A stretch of DNA of 64,000 nt from DASRIA01 sp963768885 (GTDB lineage Bacteria > Actinomycetota > Thermoleophilia > Solirubrobacterales > JBBDJG01): the NCBI GenBank assembly GCA_963768885.1, contig CAVYJN010000006.1, positions 620,001 through 684,000 on the forward strand. Reading direction: 5' to 3'. The position numbers and the translations under genes were made by a program. The notes beneath the pieces were generated by a model. It saw nothing but the letters and a program-made list of their open reading frames with translations. It was not told where the DNA came from and made no database searches. Shown here piece by piece: positions 35,412 through 44,530 of the stretch; within the stretch, counting starts at the first letter, position 1, and each line of letters begins with the position of its first letter.

Positions 35412-35465
35412 CCCGGCGGTCGCACTCCACGGGCAGGTTTACCCCCGGCGGTCGCACTCCACGGG
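35412..35465. repeat. Two 22-bp direct repeats in a divergent intergenic region
   Basis: The 22-bp unit CCCGGCGGTCGCACTCCACG plus GG occurs at 35412-35433 and again, unchanged, at 35444-35465, with 10 bp between copies (period 32 bp, about three helical turns). It lies between the thiolase start and the promoter of the SBBP protein. The spacing suits two protein molecules binding on the same face, but the binder is unknown. Confidence 0.75.
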
Positions 35466-35511
35466 GCCTCTGTATGTGTCCAGCATAGTCGAGCAACGAG
35501 CCGCCCACGAC

Positions 35512-35541
35512 TTGCGTCCGCACTGACAAAGGACTTAGGCT
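35512..35541 (+). promoter_or_regulatory. Candidate promoter of the SBBP-repeat protein gene
   Basis: TTGCGT at 35512-35517 and TAGGCT at 35536-35541 are 18 bp apart, 20 bp before the TTG start, with the ribosome binding site GGGAGGGGCGGG between. A moderate match. Confidence 0.5.
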
Positions 35542-35560
35542 CGCGCAGGGAGGGGCGGGT

Positions 35561-38500
35561 TTGAGCACGCGCGCACAGGTGCCGAGGTGGGGATCCGAGC
35601 TGCTGGTCGGCGGCTTCGCGCTGGCGCTGGTCGTGGTCGTCGCGCTCGCGGTCGGCCCGGCCGGGGGGTCCAGCGGACGGTTTGCGGAGGGCCTTGCCCC
35701 GCGCACGGCGGCGCCGCCCGCGGCGACCGAGCGCCGGGTGCGCGCCGCCTACGCAAAGCTGCCGCTGTCGTTCGTCCCGAACGCAGGCCAGGAGGACCGC
35801 GCCGTCGCCTACTCGGCCCACGGGTCGGGCTTCGGCTTCTACTTCACCAAGGAGAAGGCCGTGCTCGCGTTCGAGAAGGGCTCGCGCGAGCAGGTCATCG
35901 GCATGCGCTTCGTCGACGCCAACCCCGATCCGGACGTCGTCGGCGCGGGAGCGGGCAACGGTCGCGTGAGTCATCTCGCCGGCTCCGATCGCGCGAAGTG
36001 GCGTGGCGGCCTGGGCACGTACCGCGAAGTGCGCTACAGGGACCTCTGGCCGGGGATCGACATGATCTTCAGGGGCCGGCGCGGTGAGCTGGAGTACGAG
36101 TTCGCCGTCGCCCCCGGCGCCGACGTCTCGGACATCAGGATCGCCTACGAGGGAGTGAGCGATCTCGAGGTCGCGCGGTCCGGTCGTCTGCTGATCAGAA
36201 CGAAGGCCGGCACTCTCACGGACCACCGGCCCGTCAGCTATCAGGGCTCCGGCGCAGGACGCAAGTCGCTGCACACGCGTTTCGTCCTGGACGGGAGGAC
36301 CGTCGGGTTCGCGGTCGCAGGCCATGACCGCCGCCGCCCGCTGCTGGTCGACCCGCGGCTTGCCTACTCCACCTTCCTCGGCGGCGCCGAGGAGCGCGAC
36401 CCGTCGGGCAGCTTCGCGATCGACGGCGCGAGCGCGATCGCGGTCGACGGCGCCGGCAACGCATATGTCACCGGCTACACGCACACGGTCGACTTTCCCT
36501 CGACCCCCGGCGCATTCGACACGGACCCCGACGAGTTCAACGCCTTCCTGGCGAAGCTCGACCCCACCGGCTCGGAGCTGGTCTATGCGACCTTTCTCGG
36601 CGGCGCGGGAGGCGCCGCCGGCTCGGCCGTCGCGGTCGACGCGGCGGGGAACGCATACGTGACCGGCTCGGCCGGGCCGGGATTCCCCACGACGCCGGGC
36701 GCCCTCGACTCGACGGGGTCGGGAGGTGACGCGTTCGTCGCCAAGTTGGATCCAGCAGGGTCCGAGCTGGTCTACTCGACCTACCTCGGCGGCGGGTCCG
36801 ACGACACCGGGACCGGCATCGCCGTCGACGCGCAGGGCAGCGCGTACGTCACCGGCGAGACGCGCGCCGCGGACTTCCCCGTCACGCCCGGCGCCTTCGA
36901 CACCGCGCACGGAGGTCAGGCGGGGCCCGACGTGTTCGTCGCCAAGCTGAACGCCGCGGGCACCGGCCTCGCCTTCGCCACCTATCTGGGCGGTTCGGGC
37001 ACCGACCAGAGCGCCGGCATCGCGGTCGACACCGGCGGGAACTCGTACGTGACGGGGCAGACCTATTCGAACTTCGTCGGCAGCCCCACCAACTTCCCGA
37101 CCACCCCGGGCGCGTTCCAGCCGGCTCCCACCGGCGCGGTCTTCGTCACCAAGCTGAACGCCACCGGCTCCGCGCTCGCGTACTCCACGTTCCTCGGCGC
37201 GGACCATGTGCGCGGCATCGCGGTCGACGCCACGGGCAACGCCTACGTGGCCGGCGACGCGAGCAAGGACTTCCCGACGACGGCGGGCGCGTACGACACC
37301 GCCACGGACTTCAACGACGGCTTCCTCGCGAAGCTGAACGCCGCCGGGTCCGCCCTCGCCTACTCGACCTTCCTCGGTGGCCCGGGCAGGGCGATCGGCG
37401 CCGACGTGGCCCTCGATCCGACGGGCGGCGCATGGGTTGTCGGGTGGGAGGCGTCCGGCATACCCGTGACTCCCGGCAGCGTTCCGGCTTCGGGCGACAG
37501 CTTCGCGATGAAGCTGAACGGCGCCGGTACCGCTCTGCTCTACGCGACGTATCTCGGCGGCCCGGCCTCGGATCACGCCCGCGGAGTGGCGGTCGACGCC
37601 CTCGGCGACGCCTACATCGCGGGCACCACGTTCGACTTCGGGTACTCGGGCCCGCCGCTGGTCGGCACCGAGGACGCCTTCGACCCGACCTTCAACGGCG
37701 GGATGGACGGGTTCGTCACGAAGATCACCACAGCCCCGTCGCCGACGATCCTGTCCCTGAGCCCGGCGAGCGCGTCGAGCTCGATCGCGGCCGAGCACTG
37801 TGTGACCGCCACGGCGCGGTCGCCCGCAGGTTTCTCGGCAAACGCATCCGTTCGCTTCACGGTGACCGGGACCAACCCGGAGAGCCGCACCAGGACGACA
37901 CGGGCGAACGGCGAGGCGAAGCTCTGCTGGTCCGGCACGGAGACGGGCATCGACAACGTCGCCGCGTACGCGGACAACAACGGCAACGGCGCCAAGGAGC
38001 CGGGCGAGCCTGGCGCCACGGCGACCGTCACCTGGACGGCGCGAACCGCGCCGCCCGCGACGATCGTCGTCGACGGCGACGACTCCGTGTCGGATGACGA
38101 CGGGTGCGGCGGGGGCTCCGGCGCGGCGGCCGACCCCTGCAACACGATCAAGGCCGGCGTGAACGTGGCCGCGCCGGGCGACGCGGTCGCGGTCCGGACC
38201 AGCGCGGCGGCGTATCTCGAGGAGGTCACCGTGGCCAAGGCCGGCCTCGAGCTGCTCGGTCCTCAGGATGGAGCGCCGGCCTACGACCGGCCCCGCGTTC
38301 CCACTTTCGCGGACGAGGCGATCCTGAAGGCTCCGCCAACCGCGAATGCCGCGGTGACGGTCGACGCGCCCGGCGTCGTGGTGAGCGGCTTCACCTTCCG
38401 GGGCACCCACACGGCCTCGCGCCCGTCAACGCCGGTGATCGATGTCCGGGGCAGGGATGCCGGCGTGTTCGACAACCTGATCCGCGACAACGGCGCAGGG

Positions 38501-39949
38501 GTCCGCCTCTCCGGGAACGGCGCGTTGGTATCGGACAACGTCTTCCAGCGCAACGACCCATTCGACTCCCATGCGCCGGGGATCGTGGCCGACGGCGCAC
38601 CCTCGGACCTCGAAATCTCGGACAACGTATTCGACGACAACGGCAACGCTGCCGCGAGGCTCACCGGCGTGAGCGGGCTGGTGTTCGCGGGGAACGTCGT
38701 CTCGAGCCCGAACTCGAACAAGTTCCAGCACGCGGTCGTGCTCACCGGAGTCGATGACGCGATCGTCCGCGACAACGCGATCATCGGCGCCGACGACTTC
38801 GGGATCGCCGTCCACGGGGCCGACGGCCTGGCGATCACCGGCAACCTGATCGCCGCCTCGGAGACCGGCGGCATCGCCTTCGCGCGCGACGAGGAGGTTC
38901 GCAACCGGAACGTAGTCGTGTCGGGCAACGACCTGATCGCCAACGGCGACCAGACGTTCTCGCGCGGCGCGATCCAGCTCTTCCCGCTCGCGTTTGCCGA
39001 CACGCTCGAGGTGGTCGCGAACCGCTTCGTCGACAACTACTGGTCGTCCTACCCCGTCGGCCTCAGCGTGGAATCGCCCGCCGACCAGGCCGTCGACGCC
39101 GAGAACAACTGGTGGGGATGCAACGAGGGCCCCTATCACGGGCTCGACGTCGACCAGGACTGCGACGCGATCTACGGCGAGCCCGTCGGCACCGATCCCT
39201 GGCTCCAGCTCTCCCTCGATGCGAGCCCGGCCGAGGTGGCGGTGCCGGGAAGCGCATCGCTCAGCGCCGGGATCCTGACGAACAGCGACGGGGCGAGCCC
39301 GCCGCAGGCACGCTCGTTCCCCGACGTGCTGATCGACCTCGAAGAGGTGGCGGGCGTCGGTGCGCTGAGCACACCCCAGATCGCCACGTCAGGGGGCGCG
39401 GGCAATGCGACGCTCAGCTCCGCGACCCCGGGATCGGCCGAGGTGCACGCGTACTTCGACTACGGCGAGGCCGTCGCCTCCGTCCTGTTCAGGCAGCCGC
39501 CGGCGCCCGTGGCCGCGGCGCGTGACGTGACCGTGCCGGTCATCGGCGGGGTGTCGGTCAGGCCCGCCACCTTCGCAGTGAACCGCTTCGGCGCGGCCGA
39601 GACGCTCCTGCGCGCGCGCCTCGCGATGGGGACGGTGTTCCGCTACTCGCTGTCCGAGGGCGCCGCAGTCACCTTCGCCGTCGAGCGCGCCCTGCCCGGG
39701 CGCAAGGTCGGCCGCAAGTGCCGGCGCGCGACCCGCGGGAACCGCGGCAAGCGCCGCTGCACCCGGTACCGCCTCGTGGGCCGCTTCGCCGTGTCCTCGA
39801 AGGCCGGCAGGAACGAGAAGCCCTTCTCGGGGAAGATCGGCAGGAAATCGCTCGGCGCCGGGCGCTACCGGGCCACCCTTTCGGCGGTTGACGCCGGCGG
39901 CAACCGGTCGAAGCCGAAGTCGCTGAAGTTCCGGGTCGCGCGCCGGTAG
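35561..39949 (+). CDS. Very large secreted SBBP beta-propeller / beta-helix protein
   Basis: A 1462-residue exported protein, largest in the window. Residues about 12-38 form a signal or anchor segment. Residues about 60-260 match the domain that usually precedes SBBP repeats (LSFVPNAGQED, then YRDLWPGIDMIFRG). Seven SBBP (beta-propeller) repeats follow, at about residues 265-720, each opening with a variant of LAYSTFLGG. After an Ig-like region (about 735-840) comes a right-handed beta-helix (about 850-1210) with the usual DNVF, DNNGN and AITGNLI-type turns, and a C-terminal beta module ending DAGGNRSKPKSLKFRV. Starts at TTG with a strong RBS. Probably a surface or extracellular adhesin or polymer-binding protein; no catalytic motif was found. 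Confidence 0.85.
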   Translation: MSTRAQVPRWGSELLVGGFALALVVVVALAVGPAGGSSGRFAEGLAPRTAAPPAATERRVRAAYAKLPLSFVPNAGQEDRAVAYSAHGSGFGFYFTKEKAVLAFEKGSREQVIGMRFVDANPDPDVVGAGAGNGRVSHLAGSDRAKWRGGLGTYREVRYRDLWPGIDMIFRGRRGELEYEFAVAPGADVSDIRIAYEGVSDLEVARSGRLLIRTKAGTLTDHRPVSYQGSGAGRKSLHTRFVLDGRTVGFAVAGHDRRRPLLVDPRLAYSTFLGGAEERDPSGSFAIDGASAIAVDGAGNAYVTGYTHTVDFPSTPGAFDTDPDEFNAFLAKLDPTGSELVYATFLGGAGGAAGSAVAVDAAGNAYVTGSAGPGFPTTPGALDSTGSGGDAFVAKLDPAGSELVYSTYLGGGSDDTGTGIAVDAQGSAYVTGETRAADFPVTPGAFDTAHGGQAGPDVFVAKLNAAGTGLAFATYLGGSGTDQSAGIAVDTGGNSYVTGQTYSNFVGSPTNFPTTPGAFQPAPTGAVFVTKLNATGSALAYSTFLGADHVRGIAVDATGNAYVAGDASKDFPTTAGAYDTATDFNDGFLAKLNAAGSALAYSTFLGGPGRAIGADVALDPTGGAWVVGWEASGIPVTPGSVPASGDSFAMKLNGAGTALLYATYLGGPASDHARGVAVDALGDAYIAGTTFDFGYSGPPLVGTEDAFDPTFNGGMDGFVTKITTAPSPTILSLSPASASSSIAAEHCVTATARSPAGFSANASVRFTVTGTNPESRTRTTRANGEAKLCWSGTETGIDNVAAYADNNGNGAKEPGEPGATATVTWTARTAPPATIVVDGDDSVSDDDGCGGGSGAAADPCNTIKAGVNVAAPGDAVAVRTSAAAYLEEVTVAKAGLELLGPQDGAPAYDRPRVPTFADEAILKAPPTANAAVTVDAPGVVVSGFTFRGTHTASRPSTPVIDVRGRDAGVFDNLIRDNGAGVRLSGNGALVSDNVFQRNDPFDSHAPGIVADGAPSDLEISDNVFDDNGNAAARLTGVSGLVFAGNVVSSPNSNKFQHAVVLTGVDDAIVRDNAIIGADDFGIAVHGADGLAITGNLIAASETGGIAFARDEEVRNRNVVVSGNDLIANGDQTFSRGAIQLFPLAFADTLEVVANRFVDNYWSSYPVGLSVESPADQAVDAENNWWGCNEGPYHGLDVDQDCDAIYGEPVGTDPWLQLSLDASPAEVAVPGSASLSAGILTNSDGASPPQARSFPDVLIDLEEVAGVGALSTPQIATSGGAGNATLSSATPGSAEVHAYFDYGEAVASVLFRQPPAPVAAARDVTVPVIGGVSVRPATFAVNRFGAAETLLRARLAMGTVFRYSLSEGAAVTFAVERALPGRKVGRKCRRATRGNRGKRRCTRYRLVGRFAVSSKAGRNEKPFSGKIGRKSLGAGRYRATLSAVDAGGNRSKPKSLKFRVARR

Positions 39950-39986
39950 CCCCGGCCGGGAGAGCGGGTCCCGTAAAGTGATCGGG

Positions 39987-41468
39987 ATGGGACCGGGAGG
40001 GCGCAATGGCCGGCCGCGCGATCGCGCCCGGTCGATCGCCGTGGTGGGCGGAGGCTTCGGCGGGGTGGGCGCGGCCGTGCTGCTGCACCGCGCCGGCTAC
40101 GACGACGTGACCGTGTTCGAGCGCGGCGAGCGGATCGGCGGCGTCTGGCACCACAACACCTATCCCGGCGCCGCGTGCGACGTGCCGTCGCACCTCTACG
40201 AGTTCTCCTTCGACCCGAACCCGCGCTGGTCGCGGCGGTACGCGCCGCAGGCGGAGATCCAGACGTACCTCGAGGGGGTCGCGCGCCGCCACGGCGTCTT
40301 CGACCGGATCCGCACGGGCACCGAGGTGCAGGGCGCGCGCTGGGACGCCGACCGCGCCAAGTGGCTCCTCGAGACGAGTGCCGGCCCGCACGAGGCCGAC
40401 GTGCTGATCACCGCATGCGGGCAGCTCTCGGTTCCCTGCACGCCGGCGATCCCGGGCCTCGAGAGCTTCGCCGGCCCCGCGTTCCACACCGCGCGCTGGC
40501 GCCACGACGTCGACCTCGCGGGCAAGCGGGTCGCGATGGTCGGGACCGGGTGCAGCGCGATCCAGGCGGTGCCGGCGATCCAGCCGATCGTGGAGCAGGT
40601 CGACGTCTACCAGCGCTCGCCGGGGTGGACGTTCCCGAAGATGGACTTCGAATACTCGGAGCGCGCGAAGCGCCTGCTGGAGCGCTTCCCGGTGCTGCAG
40701 CGGCTCGACCGCGCGCTGATCTTCGCCTTCATGGAGTTCGGCGCCGCCGGCATGACGCGGCACCGCTGGCTGCTGAGGCCCTTCCGCGCCGTGGGCCGCC
40801 GCCAGATCGAGAAGGCGATCAGCGACCCCGAGCTGCGGCGCAAGGTGACGCCGACCGACGAGATCGGGTGCAAGCGCCTGATGCTCACCGACGAGTGGTA
40901 CCCGGCGCTCACCAAGCCGAACGTCGAGCTGGTGACCGACCGGATCGCCGAGGTGACGCCGGGCGGCGTGCGCACCGCGGACGGCACCGAGCGCGCGGCC
41001 GACGTGCTCGTGCTCGCGACGGGCTTCGAGACGCACGGCTTCGTCGCGCCGATGGAGATCGCCGGAGCGGGCGGGCGCACGCTCGCGGAGGAGTGGGGCG
41101 AGGTGCCGAGCGCGTACCTCGGGATGAGCGTCCCGGGCTTCCCGAACATGTTCCTGCTCTACGGACCGAACACCAACGGCGGGACCGGGTCGGTGATCGG
41201 CACGATCGAGGCGGGCGTGGCCCACGTGATCGCGGCGCTGCACGCGCTCGAGCGCGCCGACGCGCGGCGCATCGAGATCCGCCGCAGCGCCGCCGAGGAC
41301 TTCCAGCGCGAGCTGCGCGCCGCGCTCGCCGGAACGGTCTGGCACGATGGCTGCACCAACTGGTACGTCGACGAGAACGGCAACGACCCGAACCAGTGGC
41401 CGTGGCTGTGGACGACCTACCGCCGCCGCACCGCGCGCATCGAGCCCGCGGCTTACGACGTCGCCTAG
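39987..41468 (+). CDS. Flavin-containing monooxygenase, Baeyer-Villiger-like
   Basis: An FAD/NADPH monooxygenase of about 493 residues. FAD-binding is VVGGGFGGVGAAVLL, followed by GGVWHHNTYPGAACDVPSH, the Baeyer-Villiger-type fingerprint as FAGPAFHTARWRHDVD, the NADPH loop MVGTGCSAIQAVPAI and the late ATGFETHGF. The substrate cannot be told, but esters or lactones from ketones are the usual products. The ATG at 39987 is preferred because TAAAGT at 39974-39979 ends 7 nt upstream (leaderless pattern); GTG at 39978 is in frame and possible. Followed 5 bp later by a universal stress protein gene. Confidence 0.9.
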   Translation: MGPGGRNGRPRDRARSIAVVGGGFGGVGAAVLLHRAGYDDVTVFERGERIGGVWHHNTYPGAACDVPSHLYEFSFDPNPRWSRRYAPQAEIQTYLEGVARRHGVFDRIRTGTEVQGARWDADRAKWLLETSAGPHEADVLITACGQLSVPCTPAIPGLESFAGPAFHTARWRHDVDLAGKRVAMVGTGCSAIQAVPAIQPIVEQVDVYQRSPGWTFPKMDFEYSERAKRLLERFPVLQRLDRALIFAFMEFGAAGMTRHRWLLRPFRAVGRRQIEKAISDPELRRKVTPTDEIGCKRLMLTDEWYPALTKPNVELVTDRIAEVTPGGVRTADGTERAADVLVLATGFETHGFVAPMEIAGAGGRTLAEEWGEVPSAYLGMSVPGFPNMFLLYGPNTNGGTGSVIGTIEAGVAHVIAALHALERADARRIEIRRSAAEDFQRELRAALAGTVWHDGCTNWYVDENGNDPNQWPWLWTTYRRRTARIEPAAYDVA

Positions 41469-41473
41469 CGACC

Positions 41474-41900
41474 ATGTTCAAGACGATCGTGTTGGCTCTG
41501 GACGGGTCCGAAGGATCCCGGCGGGCGATCCCGTTGGCCGTGGGGCTGGCCCGGCGCGACGAGGCGCGGATCGTGATCGCGCACGTGGAGGAGGACATCG
41601 CGGGCAAGGGCGGCGGGCCGATCCATGCCATCGAGGACGAGATCCAGGCGGCGATCCGCGGCCAGGCGCAGGAGCTCGCGGCGCAGGGGATCGAGACGAG
41701 CGTCGAGATGCGCAACGTGACGCTCGGCGGGCCGGCGCACATGATCGCCGACATCGCCGATGAAGTCGACGCGGACCTGATCGTCGTCGGCACGCGCGGT
41801 CACTCGCCGGTCGCCGGCCTGCTGCTGGGCGGCGTCGACGCAGCGGTTGCTGCACATCGCGCGCCAGCCGGTGCTCGTCGTGCCGGGTCGTACGCTGTAG
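41474..41900 (+). CDS. Universal stress protein (UspA family), frameshift at about 41837
   Basis: A small cytoplasmic UspA-domain protein, about 141 residues after frame correction. MFKTIVLALDGSEGS opens the domain, and the ATP-binding motif reads VVGTRGHSPVAGLLLGGV. One extra base near 41837 breaks the last strand; removing it gives the expected ending TQRLLHIARQPVLVVPGRTL. The intact family ending in the other frame makes a sequencing error the better explanation. It starts 5 bp after the monooxygenase stop. Confidence 0.87.
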
Positions 41901-41945
41901 GAGCCCGCAAATTCAGCGGGCTTCGAGCGAACAAGGGAGGAAGAA

Positions 41946-42218
41946 GTGATCGGAGCACTGTTACTCGGCCTCGTGGCCGGGTTCCTGGGCAAGGCACTGA
42001 TGCCCGGCGACGATCCGGGCGGGTTCTTCGCGACGGTGCTGCTCGGCCTCGCGGGCGCGGCCCTCGGCTGGGTGATCTTCACCCTGGGGCTCGGGATCGG
42101 CGACGAGGACGCCTTCGACCTCGGCGGTCTCGTCGGAGCGATCATCGGCGTGATGATCCTGCTGGGGGCCTACCGCTGGTGGGCCGGACGTCGGTCGGGA
42201 GCGGCACGCGCGACCTGA
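41946..42218 (+). CDS. GlsB/YeaQ/YmgE-family (transglycosylase-associated) membrane protein
   Basis: A 90-residue membrane protein with three hydrophobic segments and the family's glycine-rich LVAGFLGKALMPGDDPGGF opening, then FATVLLGLAGAALGWVIF and a final GAIIGVMILLGAYRWW. These proteins are linked to stress responses, with no proven activity. GTG start follows AAGGGAGGAAG. It stands after the universal stress protein gene, so both may be stress-regulated. Confidence 0.86.
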   Translation: MIGALLLGLVAGFLGKALMPGDDPGGFFATVLLGLAGAALGWVIFTLGLGIGDEDAFDLGGLVGAIIGVMILLGAYRWWAGRRSGAARAT

Positions 42219-42238
42219 CCCATCGGCCGTCAGTCGCA

Positions 42239-43162
42239 TCAGGCCACGGGCGGCGGCCTGCCCTCCGCGCTGGCGGCCAGCGCCGGATCCCATTCACACA
42301 CGGCGCACGAATGCCTGAACGCCGAGCGGGCGAACTCGAGCGCGAACGCATGGGGGTCGGGGGCGGCGAGCACGTCGGCCCAGTCGAGGACGTACTCGCC
42401 GAGCGCCGCGTCCCAGCGCGCGGCTGCGGGCGAGACGGGCATGTCGGCATAGCCGTCGGGGGCCGGATGCGCGTAGGCATAGAAGGCCGCCTTGCCGTAC
42501 CGGGAGTCGCCCGGCCACCAGCCGACGGCGACCTCCTGTGCGTCCATCGAGTTGCGCGCGATGAAGTCCTCTGACGGAGGATCGGCCGGCACGCCGGAGT
42601 ACAGGCTCACCGCGAGGTCGAACGACCCCCACCATGCGTTGACCGGGGTCGAGCGTCCGCGATACGGCGCGCGGAACGCCGCCAGGACGAGCGCGGCCCG
42701 GGTGGCGGCGGCGAAGTAGGAATCAACCTGACCTGTGTCGTAGCGCGCGTGCTCCTGGTCCTCGTCGAGGGGCACGCTCCACGACACCTCCTGCGGAGTG
42801 GGGTCGATCTCGAAGGGACCTGCGAGGTCGCGGATTTCCTTCATCAGCTCGCGGATGACGTCGCCGACCGCCCTGTCCGGCGTCAGCGCGACGCGTCGCA
42901 CGCGCCCGTCGGAGTGCTCGGCGACCGCCTCGTGCGTGTGCAGGTCGAGCGCCACGACCAGGGCCCCCGAGCCGTCGGGAGCCGGCAGGGGGAGCGTCTC
43001 CCATCCGCGTGCACTCAGACGCAGCGCAGCGTGCTGGAGCTGCGGCTCGGGCGGCGCCAGCGCCACCGCCAGCTTGCCGAGCATCTGCGTGTGCGCGTGG
43101 AGCGTGTCGCAGGTCGCGCGCCACGACTCGTACGGCGGCAGCGGCGGCCAATCGGAGGACAT
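42239..43162 (-). CDS. DUF5996 family protein
   Basis: A 307-residue protein of the DUF5996 family, recognised by WPPLPPYESWRATCDTLHAH, VNAWWGSFDLAVSLYSG, and a late YAYAHPAPDGY. The function is unknown; members are cytosolic and single-domain. It is on the minus strand just after (in the direction of transcription) tRNA-Leu and a perfect inverted repeat, and convergent with the GlsB-like gene. Confidence 0.8.
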   Translation of the reverse strand: MSSDWPPLPPYESWRATCDTLHAHTQMLGKLAVALAPPEPQLQHAALRLSARGWETLPLPAPDGSGALVVALDLHTHEAVAEHSDGRVRRVALTPDRAVGDVIRELMKEIRDLAGPFEIDPTPQEVSWSVPLDEDQEHARYDTGQVDSYFAAATRAALVLAAFRAPYRGRSTPVNAWWGSFDLAVSLYSGVPADPPSEDFIARNSMDAQEVAVGWWPGDSRYGKAAFYAYAHPAPDGYADMPVSPAAARWDAALGEYVLDWADVLAAPDPHAFALEFARSAFRHSCAVCEWDPALAASAEGRPPPVA

Positions 43163-43186
43163 GACCGCAAGGTAAACGAATCGGTC

Positions 43187-43218
43187 GGGGTCGATTACTG
43201 GGAGGCGTTATCGACCCC
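43187..43218 (-). terminator. Perfect 9-bp inverted repeat downstream of tRNA-Leu
   Basis: GGGGTCGAT and ATCGACCCC (43187-43195 and 43210-43218) flank a 14-nt loop. The element begins 6 bp after the tRNA 3' end in the direction of transcription and 24 bp before the DUF5996 start. It lacks a T-run, so it may be a tRNA terminator or an operator of the next gene. Confidence 0.5.
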
Positions 43219-43224
43219 AATCTA

Positions 43225-43310
<86 letters not shown>

Positions 43311-43335
43311 GTGGGGCCGCCGATTATAGATACGG

Positions 43336-44451
43336 TCAGTCCAGGCGCCCGGGCAGGCCGAAACGCGTGAAGAGCGCCTCGAACTTCTCGGGGTCGGCGG
43401 CCTGCTCCGGCCACCGCGCGTACACCTCGCGCTCGGGGCGCGGCGTGGACCGGATCACGAAGGCGGTCACGTCGCTGATCAGGCGGTCGCGCATCGTGAG
43501 CACGTTGAGCGCGAACGGCATGTATGCCTGCTCCTCCTCGTCCCACGTGTAGAACGCGAGTGCCGGCTGTCCGTTTGCGCGTGATCGCACGGTCCGCCAC
43601 CGCCAGTTCCCCGACAGCGGCCAGCCCGCGAGGAAGATGCGGAGCGCGTCGTGGCCGCGGAACCAGCTGCCCAGCGGGGGCATCGCGAACGCCACGTCCT
43701 CGGTCAGCATCGCGACGACCGTGTCGACGTCGCCGCGCTCCCAGGCCTCGACGTACCGGTCGACGATCTCGCGCAAGCCGTCGTCGCCGAGCGCGCGCAG
43801 CGTCGCCTGCTGGCTCTGCTCGGGCAGGCGCTGCTCGACGGACTGGCGCGCGCGCTGGAGGGCGCTGTTCACCGAGGCAGTGGTCGTATCGAGCGTCTCC
43901 GCGACCTCGCGGGCGGAGAAGCCGAGCACCTCGCGCAGGATCAGCACGGCACGCTGGTTGGGCGGGAGGTGCTGCAGCGCGGCGATGAACGCGAGCTCGA
44001 CGCCCTCGCGCTGCTCGTAACGCGCCTCGGGCGCCGCGTACCCGTCCTCGAGGCCGAGCTTCTCGTCCGGATACGGCTCCATCCAGATCGACTCGACGAT
44101 CGGCTCTCCCGGGCCCTCGTGGGGATCCGTCGGCGGGCCGTAGTCGATCGGGAGCACCCGCTTGGGGCGCTTCTCGATCACGTTCAGGGACGTGTTCGTC
44201 GCGATCCGGTAGAGCCACGAGCGAAGCGAGCTGCGGCCCTCGAAGCGGTCCAGCCCGCGCCACGCCCGCAGCATCGTCTCCTGGAGCGCGTCGTCGGCGT
44301 CGTGGACGGACCCGAGCATCCTGTAGCAGTGGGCGTGGAGCTCGGAGCGGTGGCGCGCGACGATCCGCTCGAAGGCGCCCTCGTCGCCGCGGCGGGCGGC
44401 ATCGAGCAGCTCGTGCTCGCGGAGCGTCGCGGTTGTGGGGTCGGCGCCCAT
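43336..44451 (-). CDS. ECF sigma factor with C-terminal SnoaL-like domain
   Basis: An extracytoplasmic-function sigma factor of about 371 residues, of the SigX5/SigG-like group that carries a SnoaL-type tail in place of a separate anti-sigma factor. Region 2 covers HCYRMLGSVHDADDALQETM and RSWLYRIATNTSLN; region 4 is LPPNQRAVLILREVLGFSAR then TTASVNSALQRARQ. Residues about 255-370 are the SnoaL-like domain (DGLREIVDRYVEAWERGD, LGSWFRGHDALRIFLAG). The ATG at 44449-44451 is used; another in-frame start at 44475 would add eight residues. Target promoters are unknown. Confidence 0.88.
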   Translation of the reverse strand: MGADPTTATLREHELLDAARRGDEGAFERIVARHRSELHAHCYRMLGSVHDADDALQETMLRAWRGLDRFEGRSSLRSWLYRIATNTSLNVIEKRPKRVLPIDYGPPTDPHEGPGEPIVESIWMEPYPDEKLGLEDGYAAPEARYEQREGVELAFIAALQHLPPNQRAVLILREVLGFSAREVAETLDTTTASVNSALQRARQSVEQRLPEQSQQATLRALGDDGLREIVDRYVEAWERGDVDTVVAMLTEDVAFAMPPLGSWFRGHDALRIFLAGWPLSGNWRWRTVRSRANGQPALAFYTWDEEEQAYMPFALNVLTMRDRLISDVTAFVIRSTPRPEREVYARWPEQAADPEKFEALFTRFGLPGRLD

Positions 44452-44530
44452 CTCCCGCCAAGAGGTTAGACCCACCGCACCGGCAGGGCACCGATGAGTT
44501 CACGGAGCGGCGGCGGTCATAGGGACAGGG

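Noticed and set aside
35412..35465. The two 22-bp repeats as a CRISPR remnant
   Set aside because: Only two copies with a 10-bp gap, no spacers of usual length and no cas genes.
35393..38410. A 1005-codon open frame on the minus strand opposite the SBBP gene
   Set aside because: It is arginine- and glycine-rich with no domain, and mirrors a real secreted protein; long opposite-strand frames are expected at this GC content.
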